A program made the position numbers and the translations under genes. Below are positions 8,715 to 17,829 of a DNA stretch of 64,000 nucleotides, piece by piece (the first letter of the stretch is position 1; each line of letters starts with the position of its first letter). Where the stretch lies: contig NZ_JAWLCI010000009.1 of NCBI RefSeq assembly GCF_041687215.1, positions 36,002-100,001 on the forward strand. Direction: 5' to 3'. This stretch comes from Mariniphaga sp041687215 (GTDB taxonomy: Bacteria > Bacteroidota > Bacteroidia > Bacteroidales > Prolixibacteraceae). The notes below the pieces were generated by a model. The model searched no databases, was not told where the DNA came from, and saw nothing but the letters and a program-made list of their open reading frames with translations.

Positions 8715-9599
8715 TTAAAAATGCCTGATTAACAATTCGGTAATACTCCTCAAGTTTTCAAACCATTTAGGATTTAGCGGCCACATTTCCACTACTTCTC
8801 CATCGATTTCCTCGGCAAACACGCGGGCCTGCTCCCGGTCGAAGTCGCTCTGAATGTAAATAGCCCGGATATTTTCCTTCCTGGCGAAATCGACCAGGGC
8901 GGCCATCCGTTGCGGAGTGGGTTCCTTGCCGCCGGGTTCCAGCGAGTACTGAATCAGCCCGTATTCGCGTGCAAAGTAGGACAGACTGGGATGGAACAAG
9001 ATAATCTGACGTCCTTCAAAATTCTTCAATTTATCCCTGATTTCATCATCCAGTTCGTCAATTTCTTCAACAAAGCGGGCTAAATTTTCCTGATATTTAA
9101 TTTTATTTTCGGGATTTAACAAAACAAGTTCCTCAGTAATACGACCGGCCATTTGTTTTACCAGCGTGGGAGAAAGCCAGGTGTGCGGGTTAATTCCTCC
9201 GGTGGAGCTTTTTTCACCCGACGGAAGATATTCATCGGTAATTAAATCCAGCCCCTCCGAAAGATTCTCAACCTTCATTTTCCGGTTGGCTTGTTCAATT
9301 TTATCTTTCCAGGAATACTCAAAACCGATGTATCCAATGCGGAACCAGACTTCAGAACGGGAAATGTTTTTTAACTGCGAGGGAATAAGCGTAAAATCTG
9401 CCGGACTTGACCCGGGCTGAAGCAAAACATTAATTTCAAAATCGTTGCCGGCAATTTCTTCCACAAAAGTTTTTATGGGTAAAATACTGACTGTTACTAC
9501 AGGTTTTTCTTCCACTTCATTTTTGCCCTTTTGCGAGCCACACGCAAAAAGCATGGCGGTTAAAATAATTACCAGTGTTTTTATTACATTAAACATCAT
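8715..9599 (-). CDS. Metal ABC transporter substrate-binding lipoprotein, ZnuA/TroA-like
   Basis: 294 residues. A signal peptide ends at the lipobox LFACG, so the mature protein is probably membrane-anchored. The body has the SBP_bac_9 pattern: VSILPIKTFVEEIAG, LQPGSSPADF, INPHTWLSPTLVKQMA, LFHPSLSYFAREYGL, and EPTPQRMAALVDFARKENIRAIY. The metal ligands expected in ZnuA are partly replaced (ADF in place of a DPH-type first ligand, histidines kept at NPHTW and FHPSL). No ATPase or permease gene is adjacent. Zinc or manganese as substrate is an inference from family. Confidence 0.8.
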   Translation of the reverse strand: MMFNVIKTLVIILTAMLFACGSQKGKNEVEEKPVVTVSILPIKTFVEEIAGNDFEINVLLQPGSSPADFTLIPSQLKNISRSEVWFRIGYIGFEYSWKDKIEQANRKMKVENLSEGLDLITDEYLPSGEKSSTGGINPHTWLSPTLVKQMAGRITEELVLLNPENKIKYQENLARFVEEIDELDDEIRDKLKNFEGRQIILFHPSLSYFAREYGLIQYSLEPGGKEPTPQRMAALVDFARKENIRAIYIQSDFDREQARVFAEEIDGEVVEMWPLNPKWFENLRSITELLIRHF

Positions 9600-9638
9600 T
9601 CCCGAATAAAAGATTTGTTTGCCGAATGTACGTATTAT

Positions 9639-10028
9639 TTATAACTCTTTTTTAGCTTCTTTCAGTTCAAACATGTTTCCACTTTTGTCCCAGATAAAAA
9701 AAGTATTGTTTCCTCCCGAATTAATTTTTACTACTGTTTTGTACCCCCTTTGTTGTGCTTTGAAATAAATAACTTTACAACCGAAATACTCAAAACACAA
9801 ATGAGGAAAAATTTTCACTCTTTTCTCCGGGTAAAGAAATATTTCAAGTCCAATACTGTTTTTTTCCAAAAAGTAAACTTCAATATTTTTATTTACACCG
9901 AAGAATTTTGAAGTGATGGCGGCATCCATCAAAAATTTACGCTGCAACCTGAAACCCAGAATATCTTCATAGAAATTTTCGATTTCTTCTGAATCATTCA
10001 CAGAGAAAGCCGCGTGATTCAATCTCAT
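9639..10028 (-). CDS. VOC-family (glyoxalase/bleomycin-resistance fold) protein
   Basis: 129-residue single VOC domain: starts RLNHAAFSVNDSEEIENFYEDILGF, with the first-strand histidine and the FYEDILGF helix typical of the fold, and ends FIWDKSGNMFELKE with the expected E metal ligand. The ligand set (H, E, H/E) is only partly recognisable, so activity is uncertain. It stands alone between oppositely oriented genes. Confidence 0.7.
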   Translation of the reverse strand: MRLNHAAFSVNDSEEIENFYEDILGFRLQRKFLMDAAITSKFFGVNKNIEVYFLEKNSIGLEIFLYPEKRVKIFPHLCFEYFGCKVIYFKAQQRGYKTVVKINSGGNNTFFIWDKSGNMFELKEAKKEL

Positions 10029-10115
10029 TTTTTTGCCATTTAATTCGCAAAATTAAATAAACTTTTGTTTATTTTGCAAATTATTTGGAATTGGTTTAAA
10101 TAAAAATTAGATGCC

Positions 10116-11138
10116 ATGACTGAAGTATTCATCGCAACACTTAAACAAACATTGATGATAACCGCTTTCGTGTTATTTATGATGGTGGTTATTGAATATA
10201 TCAATGTCCAAAGCCGGAATATCTGGGCAGAAAAACTACAAAAATCACCTTTCCTGCAAATCACTATTGCAGCCCTGTTGGGAATTATGCCGGGATGCAT
10301 GGGTGCGTTCACCGTAGTCTCTTTGTACACACACCGCATGATGGGACTGGCAGGACTTGTAGCCGTAATGATTGCCACTTCGGGCGACGAAGCATTTGTG
10401 ATGTTTGCGCTATTCCCGAGCAAAGCACTTTTGCTAAACGGAATCCTGATGATTATTGCAATTGCTACGGGTTGGGTGGTCCATCTTTTTGAACGCAAAA
10501 AAACCACTGATGAAATTCATGGTTTTGAAGTACACCAGGAAGACATCTGCCGCTGTTTCGATAAAACAATCGTTTTTCCCCAGCTTAAAAAAATTACTTT
10601 CGAACGTTCTTTGCTCATAATATCCACATTTCTTTTTACACTAATGATTGTTATTGGAGTCCTTGGCCCCAATGAATGGAACTGGAAAAAATTTACATTT
10701 CTCGTTGGAGCTTTATTTTTGCTTTTTATATTCTTCACAGTCCCCAACCATTTTTTGAAAGAACATTTATACAACCACATTCTTAAAAAGCATTTGCTGC
10801 GTATTTTCCTTTGGACATGGGGCGCCTTTCTGGTGTTGCACTTTGTAAAATCGAATCTTGCGCTTACCAGCCTGATGAAAAACAACCTGGATGTGGTGTT
10901 GTTGATTGCAGTTCTTATGGGAATTATCCCCGAATCCGGACCTCATCTGTTTTTGGTTACACTGTTTTCACAAAACCTGCTTCCTTTCAGTATTTTGCTG
11001 GCCAACTCCATTGTGCAGGACGGTCACGGCATGTTGCCGTTGCTGGCAGAATCGAGAAAAGACTTTTTGAAAGTAAAAGTGATAAATTTACTGGTGGGTT
11101 TGTTGGTGGGTTATTTATTACTTGTTTTTAACATGTAA
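10116..11138 (+). CDS. Putative 10-TM heavy-metal exporter (ArsP_2 / 'putative manganese transporter' type)
   Basis: 340-residue polytopic membrane protein with about ten hydrophobic segments in two halves separated by a soluble loop (about residues 135-165, containing EDICRCFD). Each half carries a similar signature, LLGIMPGCMGAF in the first and LMGIIPESGPHLF in the second, as in the family of putative heavy-metal permeases. The metal is not known from sequence. An isoprenylcysteine methyltransferase-like gene follows 14 bases later. Confidence 0.75.
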   Translation: MTEVFIATLKQTLMITAFVLFMMVVIEYINVQSRNIWAEKLQKSPFLQITIAALLGIMPGCMGAFTVVSLYTHRMMGLAGLVAVMIATSGDEAFVMFALFPSKALLLNGILMIIAIATGWVVHLFERKKTTDEIHGFEVHQEDICRCFDKTIVFPQLKKITFERSLLIISTFLFTLMIVIGVLGPNEWNWKKFTFLVGALFLLFIFFTVPNHFLKEHLYNHILKKHLLRIFLWTWGAFLVLHFVKSNLALTSLMKNNLDVVLLIAVLMGIIPESGPHLFLVTLFSQNLLPFSILLANSIVQDGHGMLPLLAESRKDFLKVKVINLLVGLLVGYLLLVFNM

Positions 11139-11152
11139 ATTTTTTGAATGCA

Positions 11153-11599
11153 ATGGAAAGAAAAATAATGCCGACAACCTGGTTTTTAGGTTTTCTTGCA
11201 ATCACAATTCTTTTGAATTTTGTGATTGGAGAAAAAAGAATGATTCCATTTCCTTACAATCAATTGGGATGGATTCCTGTAATTTTAGGAATAGCGTTCA
11301 ACCTTTGGACAGACAATCTTTTCAAAAAACACCAAACAACGGTCAAGCCGTATCTGAAACCATCTTGTTTTATTATAAAAGGTCCGTTTTGTATCAGCCG
11401 TAATCCAATGTACCTCGGCATGTTGTTCATTCTTGCAGGCACAGCAATTTTGCTAAAATCTGTCCTTTTAATTTTACCGTCATTTTTTTTTGTATTTATT
11501 ATGGAAAGTTTTTATATCCGAAAAGAAGAACTATATCTGAAAGAGCAGTTCGGTGAAGACTTTTTGAAATACAAGCTAAAGGTTCGCCGGTGGTTGTAG
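11153..11599 (+). CDS. Isoprenylcysteine carboxyl methyltransferase-like membrane protein
   Basis: About 148 residues from ATG 11153; a TTG three codons upstream is also possible. Four or so hydrophobic segments and the family signature GPFCISRNPMYLGMLF followed by ESFYIRKEELYLKEQFG and the final YKLKVRRWL, where the SRNPMYLG and EE motifs form the SAM-binding region in the ICMT/PEMT group. Substrate in bacteria is unknown. It lies directly behind the metal exporter gene. Confidence 0.75.
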   Translation: MERKIMPTTWFLGFLAITILLNFVIGEKRMIPFPYNQLGWIPVILGIAFNLWTDNLFKKHQTTVKPYLKPSCFIIKGPFCISRNPMYLGMLFILAGTAILLKSVLLILPSFFFVFIMESFYIRKEELYLKEQFGEDFLKYKLKVRRWL

Positions 11600-11600
11600 C

Positions 11601-11631
11601 TTTGATAATTTCAAGCATTTGTTTAATTTTG
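11601..11631 (+). promoter_or_regulatory. Bacteroidota-type promoter of the deformylase gene
   Basis: TTTG at 11601-11604 and TAATTTTG at 11624-11631, separated by 19 bases, match the TTTG / TAnnTTTG consensus of the primary sigma factor of this phylum. The start codon of def is 16 bases beyond the -7 box, giving a very short leader. Confidence 0.65.
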
Positions 11632-11647
11632 TAACAAAAACGAAATC

Positions 11648-12172
11648 ATGAGAATGCCAATTATAATATACGGCTCACCTGTTCTTAGAAAGAAAACTTT
11701 TGAGCTTGATGCCGGAGACGACTTTGTTCAACTGGCTGAAAACATGAAAGAAACACTCAAAAATGCCGAAGGTATTGGATTGGCAGGCCCACAGGTTGGG
11801 TTGTTGAAAAGCATTTTTTTAGTGGATACCACACCTATAAAAAGTGACGGCATAAAACCCGTCGAAAAAGTTTTTCTGAATCCGGTAATCCTGAACCACG
11901 ATGACAACACCACCTGGTACAACGAAGGTTGTCTGAGCATCCCGGGAATTCATGAAGACATAAAGCGCCCTGAAAAAGTGGAAGTGCGTTACCGTGATCT
12001 TAATTTCGACTGGAAAGAAGAAACATTAACCGGACTGGAAGCCCGTATTTTTCAGCATGAATATGATCATTTGCAGGGAATACTATTTGTGGACAGACTG
12101 AACGCCCTCAGCAGAAAGCTCATTGATGGCAAACTTCGTCAAATTGCAAAAAAGAAATACGTAATCATTTAA
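11648..12172 (+). CDS. def: Peptide deformylase
   Basis: 174-residue metalloenzyme that removes the N-formyl group from nascent proteins. All three motifs are present: GIGLAGPQVG, EGCLSIPG with metal ligand C95, and QHEYDHLQG with H137, E138 and H141. It is preceded by a good promoter and stands as its own unit. A tiny gene follows 11 bases later. Confidence 0.96.
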   Translation: MRMPIIIYGSPVLRKKTFELDAGDDFVQLAENMKETLKNAEGIGLAGPQVGLLKSIFLVDTTPIKSDGIKPVEKVFLNPVILNHDDNTTWYNEGCLSIPGIHEDIKRPEKVEVRYRDLNFDWKEETLTGLEARIFQHEYDHLQGILFVDRLNALSRKLIDGKLRQIAKKKYVII

Positions 12173-12183
12173 AACGGAAAGTT

Positions 12184-12363
12184 ATGCCAAAATTGAACGG
12201 AACCGGCCCTGACGGAAAAGGCCCGAAAACAGGAAGGGGTTTAGGGAAATGTGAAAAACGGCCTTTTGAAGAATTACTGCAAAAACTAGGTAAAGGATTG
12301 GGTAAACGCCGTAAATCAGGAGGTGGTCAAGGAAAGGGAAATAGATTGAAATATGATAGTTAA
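12184..12363 (+). CDS. Small glycine/lysine-rich DUF5320-like protein
   Basis: A 59-residue frame starting MPKLNGTGPDGKGPKTGRG with a single cysteine at GKCEK and a basic, glycine-rich tail. The GTGP-x-GxGPxTGRGxGxC pattern is that of small DUF5320-type proteins, often found near redox or iron-sulfur genes; here it follows def by 11 bases. Function unknown. Confidence 0.6.
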   Translation: MPKLNGTGPDGKGPKTGRGLGKCEKRPFEELLQKLGKGLGKRRKSGGGQGKGNRLKYDS

Positions 12364-12464
12364 TTTAAATTTTTTTTACAACCTCAAGTGGAAGCAAAAT
12401 TTCATGAGTTATTATTGCCGGAAAAATTAGGTTATATTTTGTTTTATTTTTAAAAATCAAGAAG

Positions 12465-12472
12465 TAAATTTG
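12465..12472 (+). promoter_or_regulatory. Putative -7 box TAAATTTG before the CD225-like gene
   Basis: Matches TAnnTTTG; a TTTG lies 23 bases upstream, slightly longer than the usual spacing. Start codon 12522 is 50 bases downstream. Confidence 0.35.
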
Positions 12473-12521
12473 TTTGACAGACTTTTCTGTGAAAATATCA
12501 ACTTTTTTAAAATCCAATATT

Positions 12522-12839
12522 ATGAACGATCAACTTGAACAACAGCCGCAATCTACCCAGCAAACTCCACCACCAAATTATTTGGTATGGGCTATCCTGA
12601 CAACTATTTTATGCTGCCTCCCATTTGGTATTGTTTCCATTGTTTATGCTGCACAGGTAAACTCTAAATGGCAAATGGGCGATTACGAGGGGGCAAAACT
12701 TTCGAGTAAAAATGCCAAACTCTGGGCATTGATTTCTTTTGGCGTGGCAATTGTTGGCATTATTATTTCATTTTTGCTGGCTATTTTCGGAATATTTGCC
12801 GGGTTAGGATTGGAAGCACTGGAAGGAATTGATATTTAA
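12522..12839 (+). CDS. CD225/dispanin-family small membrane protein
   Basis: 105 residues from ATG 12522; the frame reaches upstream to 12474 but the extra residues are not typical. A proline/glutamine-rich cytosolic N-terminus (QQPQSTQQTPPPNY) is followed by two membrane helices: LVWAILTTILCCLPFGIVSIVYAAQV and a second one near the end. The CCLPFGIVSIVYA core and the AKLSSKNAKLW loop are the CD225 signature. Bacterial members are often next to DUF2752 genes, as here (3 bases gap). Function unknown. Confidence 0.8.
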   Translation: MNDQLEQQPQSTQQTPPPNYLVWAILTTILCCLPFGIVSIVYAAQVNSKWQMGDYEGAKLSSKNAKLWALISFGVAIVGIIISFLLAIFGIFAGLGLEALEGIDI

Positions 12840-12842
12840 CCG

Positions 12843-13241
12843 ATGAAAAAAATCATTTATGGCGGACTGCTGATTGCCCTGGCGGCTTTGGCAGTCCTTT
12901 TTTTTGTGCTCGACCCTGCCGAGCATGTTTTTTTCCCCCGGTGCATTTTTCATTCGCTTTCGGGCTGGTATTGCCCGGGATGCGGTTCCCAGCGGGCTAT
13001 TCATAGCTTGTTACACCTGAACATAACCGGTGTGGTTCAAAATAATATTCTGTTTTTGCCGGCAGTGCTCGTCATATTTTATCACTACACACATCCCATT
13101 TTAAACAAGAAACTCAACTGGCGCCTTCCCAATATTCTTTACTTGAAAAATACGCCCTGGGTTATTTTCGGAATTATCCTGCTGTTTTGGGTATTGCGAA
13201 ACCTGACGGTTTATCCGTTTTCTGTTTTGGCTCCCGGATAG
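12843..13241 (+). CDS. DUF2752 membrane protein
   Basis: 132 residues, three hydrophobic segments, with the DUF2752 core FPRCIFHSLSGWYCPGCGSQ followed by RAIHSLL. The CPxC-type cysteines follow a predicted membrane helix. It begins 3 bases after the CD225-like gene, and the two very probably form one operon. Function unknown. Confidence 0.85.
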   Translation: MKKIIYGGLLIALAALAVLFFVLDPAEHVFFPRCIFHSLSGWYCPGCGSQRAIHSLLHLNITGVVQNNILFLPAVLVIFYHYTHPILNKKLNWRLPNILYLKNTPWVIFGIILLFWVLRNLTVYPFSVLAPG

Positions 13242-13306
13242 CATCTTTTACTTTACTAAATGCGTGTTATGGTATAAATTTTGAAAGACTTTCAAAAATA
13301 AAAGCC

Positions 13307-13969
13307 ATGAAACATTTTTTATACCTATTCGCTGTAATCGTACTTTTATCAGCCTGTTCAAATATCAATCAAATTATAACCGTCGATGACGAGTTCAAAA
13401 ATGAAAAAAGCATCCGGCTCATTCAGGAACTGGAAAGTTATTCTGATGAAAAGCGCGGACGACTTTTAGGTCCGGATTACATTGTAACCCTAAAAACACT
13501 GTACATAAAACCGCAAAACCAGGATGGGAAAGTGACTGCAGAACTCACCCTGCAAACAGAAGCAAGGCCGGAAGAGCTCGACTCTCTGATTTTTATTGAA
13601 GCCGATGGAGAAAAATTTCAATTTATATCCCGTGAATATGCAGCCCGTCATTTTGTGAACCGCTCAGTTTCCACAACCACAACCACTTCAGTTGAAAAAA
13701 AGGAAGATAAAGAAAAAGAGGATGACGCTGAAAAAACCACTACCACCGCAGAAACCACTACCACTGACCAACCCCTACAAATAATGAAACGCACCTTTGA
13801 AATACCGCGCGATTTATGGGAAAAATTGAGCCAGGCAGAACAGCTGCGATTTCGTTTTTACATTGAAAGCGAAGGTGTAACAGTTCGATTCACTTCAGCC
13901 AACCGGAAAAAATTTTCCAAACTATTTCATTCAATTCTTTCATTTGAAAAATGGCAAGGTAACTCATAA
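13307..13969 (+). CDS. Hypothetical lipoprotein with Thr-rich linker
   Basis: 220 residues from ATG 13307 (AAAGCC-ATG; the frame continues upstream through the DUF2752 end without meaning). A signal peptide ends in the lipobox LLSACS. A low-complexity stretch of threonines and acidic/basic residues lies at about residues 125-160 and separates two parts of a beta-rich body. No known family recognised. Probably outer-membrane or periplasmic lipoprotein. Confidence 0.65.
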   Translation: MKHFLYLFAVIVLLSACSNINQIITVDDEFKNEKSIRLIQELESYSDEKRGRLLGPDYIVTLKTLYIKPQNQDGKVTAELTLQTEARPEELDSLIFIEADGEKFQFISREYAARHFVNRSVSTTTTTSVEKKEDKEKEDDAEKTTTTAETTTTDQPLQIMKRTFEIPRDLWEKLSQAEQLRFRFYIESEGVTVRFTSANRKKFSKLFHSILSFEKWQGNS

Positions 13970-13983
13970 AATATTGCTAACCG

Positions 13984-15273
13984 TTACTGTTCTTTCCCGT
14001 TTTTCATTCCAAATTTCGGATCGTACCGCAGGTAATTGATGATAATAAAACCCGGGATGGTGCATAACATTACCCAGATGAAAAAGTATTTGTAGCCAAT
14101 CATCTCCTGAATCCAACCGCTGATCATTCCCGGAAGCATCATGCCCAGCGCCATAAATCCGGTGCAGAGTGCGTAGTGGGCGGTTTTATGCTCACCGTCG
14201 GAAACGTAAATCATGTAAAGCATAAATGCGGTAAATCCAAAACCATATCCAAACTGTTCAATAACAACTGACCCGGTGACAATCCAAAGACTTTCAGGTT
14301 GCACATAGGCCAGCAATACAAACATCAGGTTGGGCAGGTTCATGGTAATAACCATAGGAAGCATCCAGTATTTGAGTCCTTTTCGCGAAACGACAATTCC
14401 TCCGAGAATACCACCAAGCGTAAGTGCAATCATCCCGGCTGTTCCGTAAACAAACCCAATGTTGCTGGTCGAAAGTCCCAGTCCGCCTACTTCCGGATCG
14501 TCGAGCAAGAACGGGGTAGCGAGTTTCACCAGTTGTGCTTCGCCAAGCCTGAAAATCAATATAAATACAATGGAGAGCACAATTCCATCTTTTTTAAAAA
14601 AGGTGACAAATGTTTCCACAAAACCGGCCATTACCTGTTTCAGCGATTTCGATTCGCGTTTTACATCGGAAGTAGGATAAGGCAAAATAAACAGGTGCCA
14701 AATGAAGAACGCCAGAAACAAGGCGGCAAAAACGAAAAAAGTGATACTCCATGCCCACTGGTTGTTGTCGCCAGCAATTTCTTCCATTTGCCCGGCCAGA
14801 ATAACCAGCGGACCCTGCCCTGCCAGCATGGCAAACCGGTAAAACGTATTGCGGATTCCCACAAAAAATGCCTGGTCGTGTTTGGAAAGGCCAAGCATGT
14901 AAAACCCGTCGGCAGCAATGTCGTGCGTGGCCGAGCTGAACGCCATCAGCCAGAAAAAAGCAATGGTATATTGAAAGAATTTGTCTGCCGGTAGCGTAAA
15001 CGCAACTCCGGCCAGCGCGGCGCCAATCACCAGTTGCATCACCACAATCCAGTACCGTTTGGTTTTCAGGATATCCACAATAGGGCTCCAAAGCGGTTTA
15101 ATCACCCAGGGCAGGTAAAGCCAACTCGTGTACAATGCAATATCGGTATTGGAAATATCGAGACGTTTGTACATGATTACAGAAACGGTCATTACAAAAA
15201 CGTAGGGAAGCCCTTCGGCAAAATAAAGGGTGGGAATCCATGCCCACGGGTTACGGGTTGCTGGTTTCGACAT
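13984..15273 (-). CDS. ampG: MFS permease of the AmpG (muropeptide) group
   Basis: 429 residues with twelve predicted membrane helices. The start ATRNPWAWIPTLYFAEGLPYVFVM is the AmpG/acetyl-CoA-transporter subfamily signature, as is VMYKRLDISNTDIALYTSWLYLPW a few residues later. AmpG proteins import anhydro-muropeptides for cell-wall recycling. It starts 2 bases after the GH9/deacetylase gene and is the last gene of the operon folK - spoIID-like - GH9/CE4 - ampG, which supports a role in peptidoglycan or amino-sugar salvage. The exact substrate is inference. Confidence 0.75.
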   Translation of the reverse strand: MSKPATRNPWAWIPTLYFAEGLPYVFVMTVSVIMYKRLDISNTDIALYTSWLYLPWVIKPLWSPIVDILKTKRYWIVVMQLVIGAALAGVAFTLPADKFFQYTIAFFWLMAFSSATHDIAADGFYMLGLSKHDQAFFVGIRNTFYRFAMLAGQGPLVILAGQMEEIAGDNNQWAWSITFFVFAALFLAFFIWHLFILPYPTSDVKRESKSLKQVMAGFVETFVTFFKKDGIVLSIVFILIFRLGEAQLVKLATPFLLDDPEVGGLGLSTSNIGFVYGTAGMIALTLGGILGGIVVSRKGLKYWMLPMVITMNLPNLMFVLLAYVQPESLWIVTGSVVIEQFGYGFGFTAFMLYMIYVSDGEHKTAHYALCTGFMALGMMLPGMISGWIQEMIGYKYFFIWVMLCTIPGFIIINYLRYDPKFGMKNGKEQ

Positions 15274-15275
15274 AA

Positions 15276-17750
15276 TTACGGTTTTAACGATTTAAACTGG
15301 TATCCTTTGGAAGAAAAATGGCGGATCAGGTCTTCCAGAATCCGGTAAAATTTATCGGTGCGTTCGGCAGCTGTTCCGGGGTGAATGAGCAGGATGGCAC
15401 CATTCAGTCCCTTAGGTTGTTTATGCTCGAATTGCAGGAGGTTGGTATAAATTTTTACAGATGATTTGTAGTTTTCCATTTCCGGGGTGGTGTAATCGGC
15501 ATTGGTTCCCGTGCCGGGCGTGAAGTTCACCACTTCGAGGCCCAGGTTGCGGCTCCAGTCCACTATTTGCCGGTTGTACCATTCGTAAGGCGGCATAAAC
15601 CAGCGTGCTTCTTTAGATTTTACACCGAATTTTTCCAGTTCTGCAAAATTGCTTTTCAAATCGGTTTCAAATGTTTCAAATGAAACCAAAGTTGAATCCC
15701 GGTTTTCCCAGTCGCAGTAGAGCAGATGCCCGTCGGAATGGGCTCCCACGTAATGCCCCTGCTCCACAATCTTTTTGATAATATTCCTGAATTCGGGATT
15801 TCGCAAAAAGTTTCCGGTAAAAAAGAACGAACCTTTGATGTCCTGTTTTTCCAAGACCTGCAAAACATGTTCACCGCCTTCAAACTGCGTGTCAGCCGTA
15901 AAGGCGAGATAAATATTTTTTTCATTGGGATTGAACCGGATGACAGCGCCCTGATCGTCTTTTATTTTTTCAGCTTTCTGTGCCATTTTCCGCCCGTCAT
16001 TTTCCAGCGAAGCCAGGTAATAACTAAGGCTTGCGGTACCGTCCATGGTAGGTTCGTTGGTGGCATAATCGCCAATATCGTCGTGGTAAACCGCTTTGCC
16101 ATTGTTAAAAGCCGCGTATTCATCGGGGTTTTGCAATGCAATTCCAATCTGGTTTTTATGGCGCCGTGCATCAATGGGCCCGTCAACCAAGCCGCCCGGT
16201 GTTGTTCCGCCCAGCAAAACCGTGTACGATGAATGCGGCAGCATGGGCGAATCTTCCACACCCGGGAGTCCGCAAATCATGGCTGTTCCCCACGGATTGC
16301 AGCCAAACAGCCAGTCGCGCAGGGCAGCTTCCATCTCTTCAAATTCGGTATTTCCGGTCTGTTCCCGGTAAAGCCTGGCCTGGGTAATGGCCGCAGCCAC
16401 CAGGTTATTCGAGCACCACAAAAACGGCAAACCGAAAAAGAATGGATCGTTTTTCCCCCGTTCAGCTAAAAGCTGCAATCCTTTTTCATAAAAGCCGGCA
16501 AACTCTTCTTTTTCATTCTGCATCATAAAAAAGTGGCCAAGGTTCACAAACGGATAGGACTCGTAATGTCCGGCTGTGTCGTTTTTAATCCACGGACTCA
16601 CGTGTTCCCGGTGCCCCCAGTATTCGGCTTCTTTCAAAAATTTTTCCTCATCTGTCAGCCGGTAAAGTTGTGTCGCCGCCAGTTGCAAATCGTCGGCATA
16701 GTTTTTTTCCTCGTAATAATAGGGCGAAACATTGCAGGCGGTTTGGGTGTAGCCGGTGTCGGACAGGGCAAAATCAAAGGCGTCCAGCGCTTTTTGTTTC
16801 ATCAGTTCCGCCAGTTCCGGGTCGGATTCTCCGAAAAGTTCAGCTCCCAAAGCAAACCCGGATGCAAATTTTCCGGCGATGGACGAAACACCGGTACTGG
16901 TGTTTTTGAATTCGGCTAGTCCCTGCGGATTGCCGGTTACAAAATAAACCGGCCGGTATTTCCCCAACCCGTAATCAGCCGGGTCGTTGGTTGGCAGCCG
17001 GAAGCCAATATGGTCGCGGTCGTCGGCAATCTGGTTGTAAATTTCTCCCGGCGCAGGGTTCATTTTCAGCATCCACTGCAGGCCCCACTTAATTTCGTCC
17101 AGAATATCGGGAATTCCGTTGGCGCCTTCATCCCCGCTGGCATCGTAAAAATCGCCCCAGATTTCAGGATAATTTTTGTAGGCAAACATCATCTGAAAAA
17201 TGGTATTGATGGAAGTAGTGGAATATTGCAAATAATCGGTGGCATCGTGCCAGCCGCCGGTAACGTTAATGAGCTCGCCCGAGCGGGTGGGATGATCGAC
17301 AATAATCCCGTCGTGCAGGTGGCACGAATCTTTCAGGAACGGATTATAACTACACCGTTGCTGTCGCATGTAGTTGAGCAGGAAATCGGCTGTTCCTTCA
17401 TAAACGTCTGCATGTATTCGAAAGTTGGATGAACGGGCATCACCCAGCTTCAGGTAATAGCCACCTTGGGTTTCAAAATTGGAAAAATTGAGCCGGTAAG
17501 CGGTTTTCATGCCCCACTCTGCAGCAGACTTCAGTTCGGTTTTTCCTTTGAAAACCACGTTGTTGGTAATGGCATCGTGCAGGGTAAAATTTCTCGCGTT
17601 GATTTCATCTGAAGCCAGAAACACCGCCACTTTTACTGCCTGCGGCTGGTAACCCAGTTGGTTGATGCGGATAACTTCTACTGCAATTATTCTGGTGCCG
17701 GAAAAAAACAGCATTAAAAACAGAAAAAGAAGATAGAAATTTCGTTTCAT
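15276..17750 (-). CDS. Secreted glycoside hydrolase family 9 / polysaccharide deacetylase fusion
   Basis: 824 residues. Signal peptide about 1-23; CelD-type immunoglobulin-like domain about 24-105 (IRINQLGYQPQAVKVAVF); GH9 catalytic domain about 110-580 with the paired aspartates D169 and D172 in GGWHDATDYLQY and the acid E566 in TNEPTMDG; then a NodB/CE4 domain about 595-824 with FTADTQFEGG, HSDGHLLY and the late LIHPG. In the CE4 part the usual TFDDG is FTADT, so the metal aspartate arrangement is changed. GH9 includes endoglucanases and exo-glucosaminidases; the fused deacetylase and the AmpG neighbour point to an amino-sugar polymer (peptidoglycan, chitin or chitosan), not plain cellulose. 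That substrate is inferred. Confidence 0.82.
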   Translation of the reverse strand: MKRNFYLLFLFLMLFFSGTRIIAVEVIRINQLGYQPQAVKVAVFLASDEINARNFTLHDAITNNVVFKGKTELKSAAEWGMKTAYRLNFSNFETQGGYYLKLGDARSSNFRIHADVYEGTADFLLNYMRQQRCSYNPFLKDSCHLHDGIIVDHPTRSGELINVTGGWHDATDYLQYSTTSINTIFQMMFAYKNYPEIWGDFYDASGDEGANGIPDILDEIKWGLQWMLKMNPAPGEIYNQIADDRDHIGFRLPTNDPADYGLGKYRPVYFVTGNPQGLAEFKNTSTGVSSIAGKFASGFALGAELFGESDPELAELMKQKALDAFDFALSDTGYTQTACNVSPYYYEEKNYADDLQLAATQLYRLTDEEKFLKEAEYWGHREHVSPWIKNDTAGHYESYPFVNLGHFFMMQNEKEEFAGFYEKGLQLLAERGKNDPFFFGLPFLWCSNNLVAAAITQARLYREQTGNTEFEEMEAALRDWLFGCNPWGTAMICGLPGVEDSPMLPHSSYTVLLGGTTPGGLVDGPIDARRHKNQIGIALQNPDEYAAFNNGKAVYHDDIGDYATNEPTMDGTASLSYYLASLENDGRKMAQKAEKIKDDQGAVIRFNPNEKNIYLAFTADTQFEGGEHVLQVLEKQDIKGSFFFTGNFLRNPEFRNIIKKIVEQGHYVGAHSDGHLLYCDWENRDSTLVSFETFETDLKSNFAELEKFGVKSKEARWFMPPYEWYNRQIVDWSRNLGLEVVNFTPGTGTNADYTTPEMENYKSSVKIYTNLLQFEHKQPKGLNGAILLIHPGTAAERTDKFYRILEDLIRHFSSKGYQFKSLKP

Positions 17751-17829
17751 CGGTTTTCAGTTTATTCTTGAAATCATTTGCCCTACAAATAAAGCGGAAA
17801 ATCCGGAATCCAATTCCAAATTTTCATGG

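Noticed and set aside
10116..11138. Arsenic permease
   Set aside because: The two-halved repeat signature fits the putative heavy-metal exporter family, but nothing indicates arsenic.
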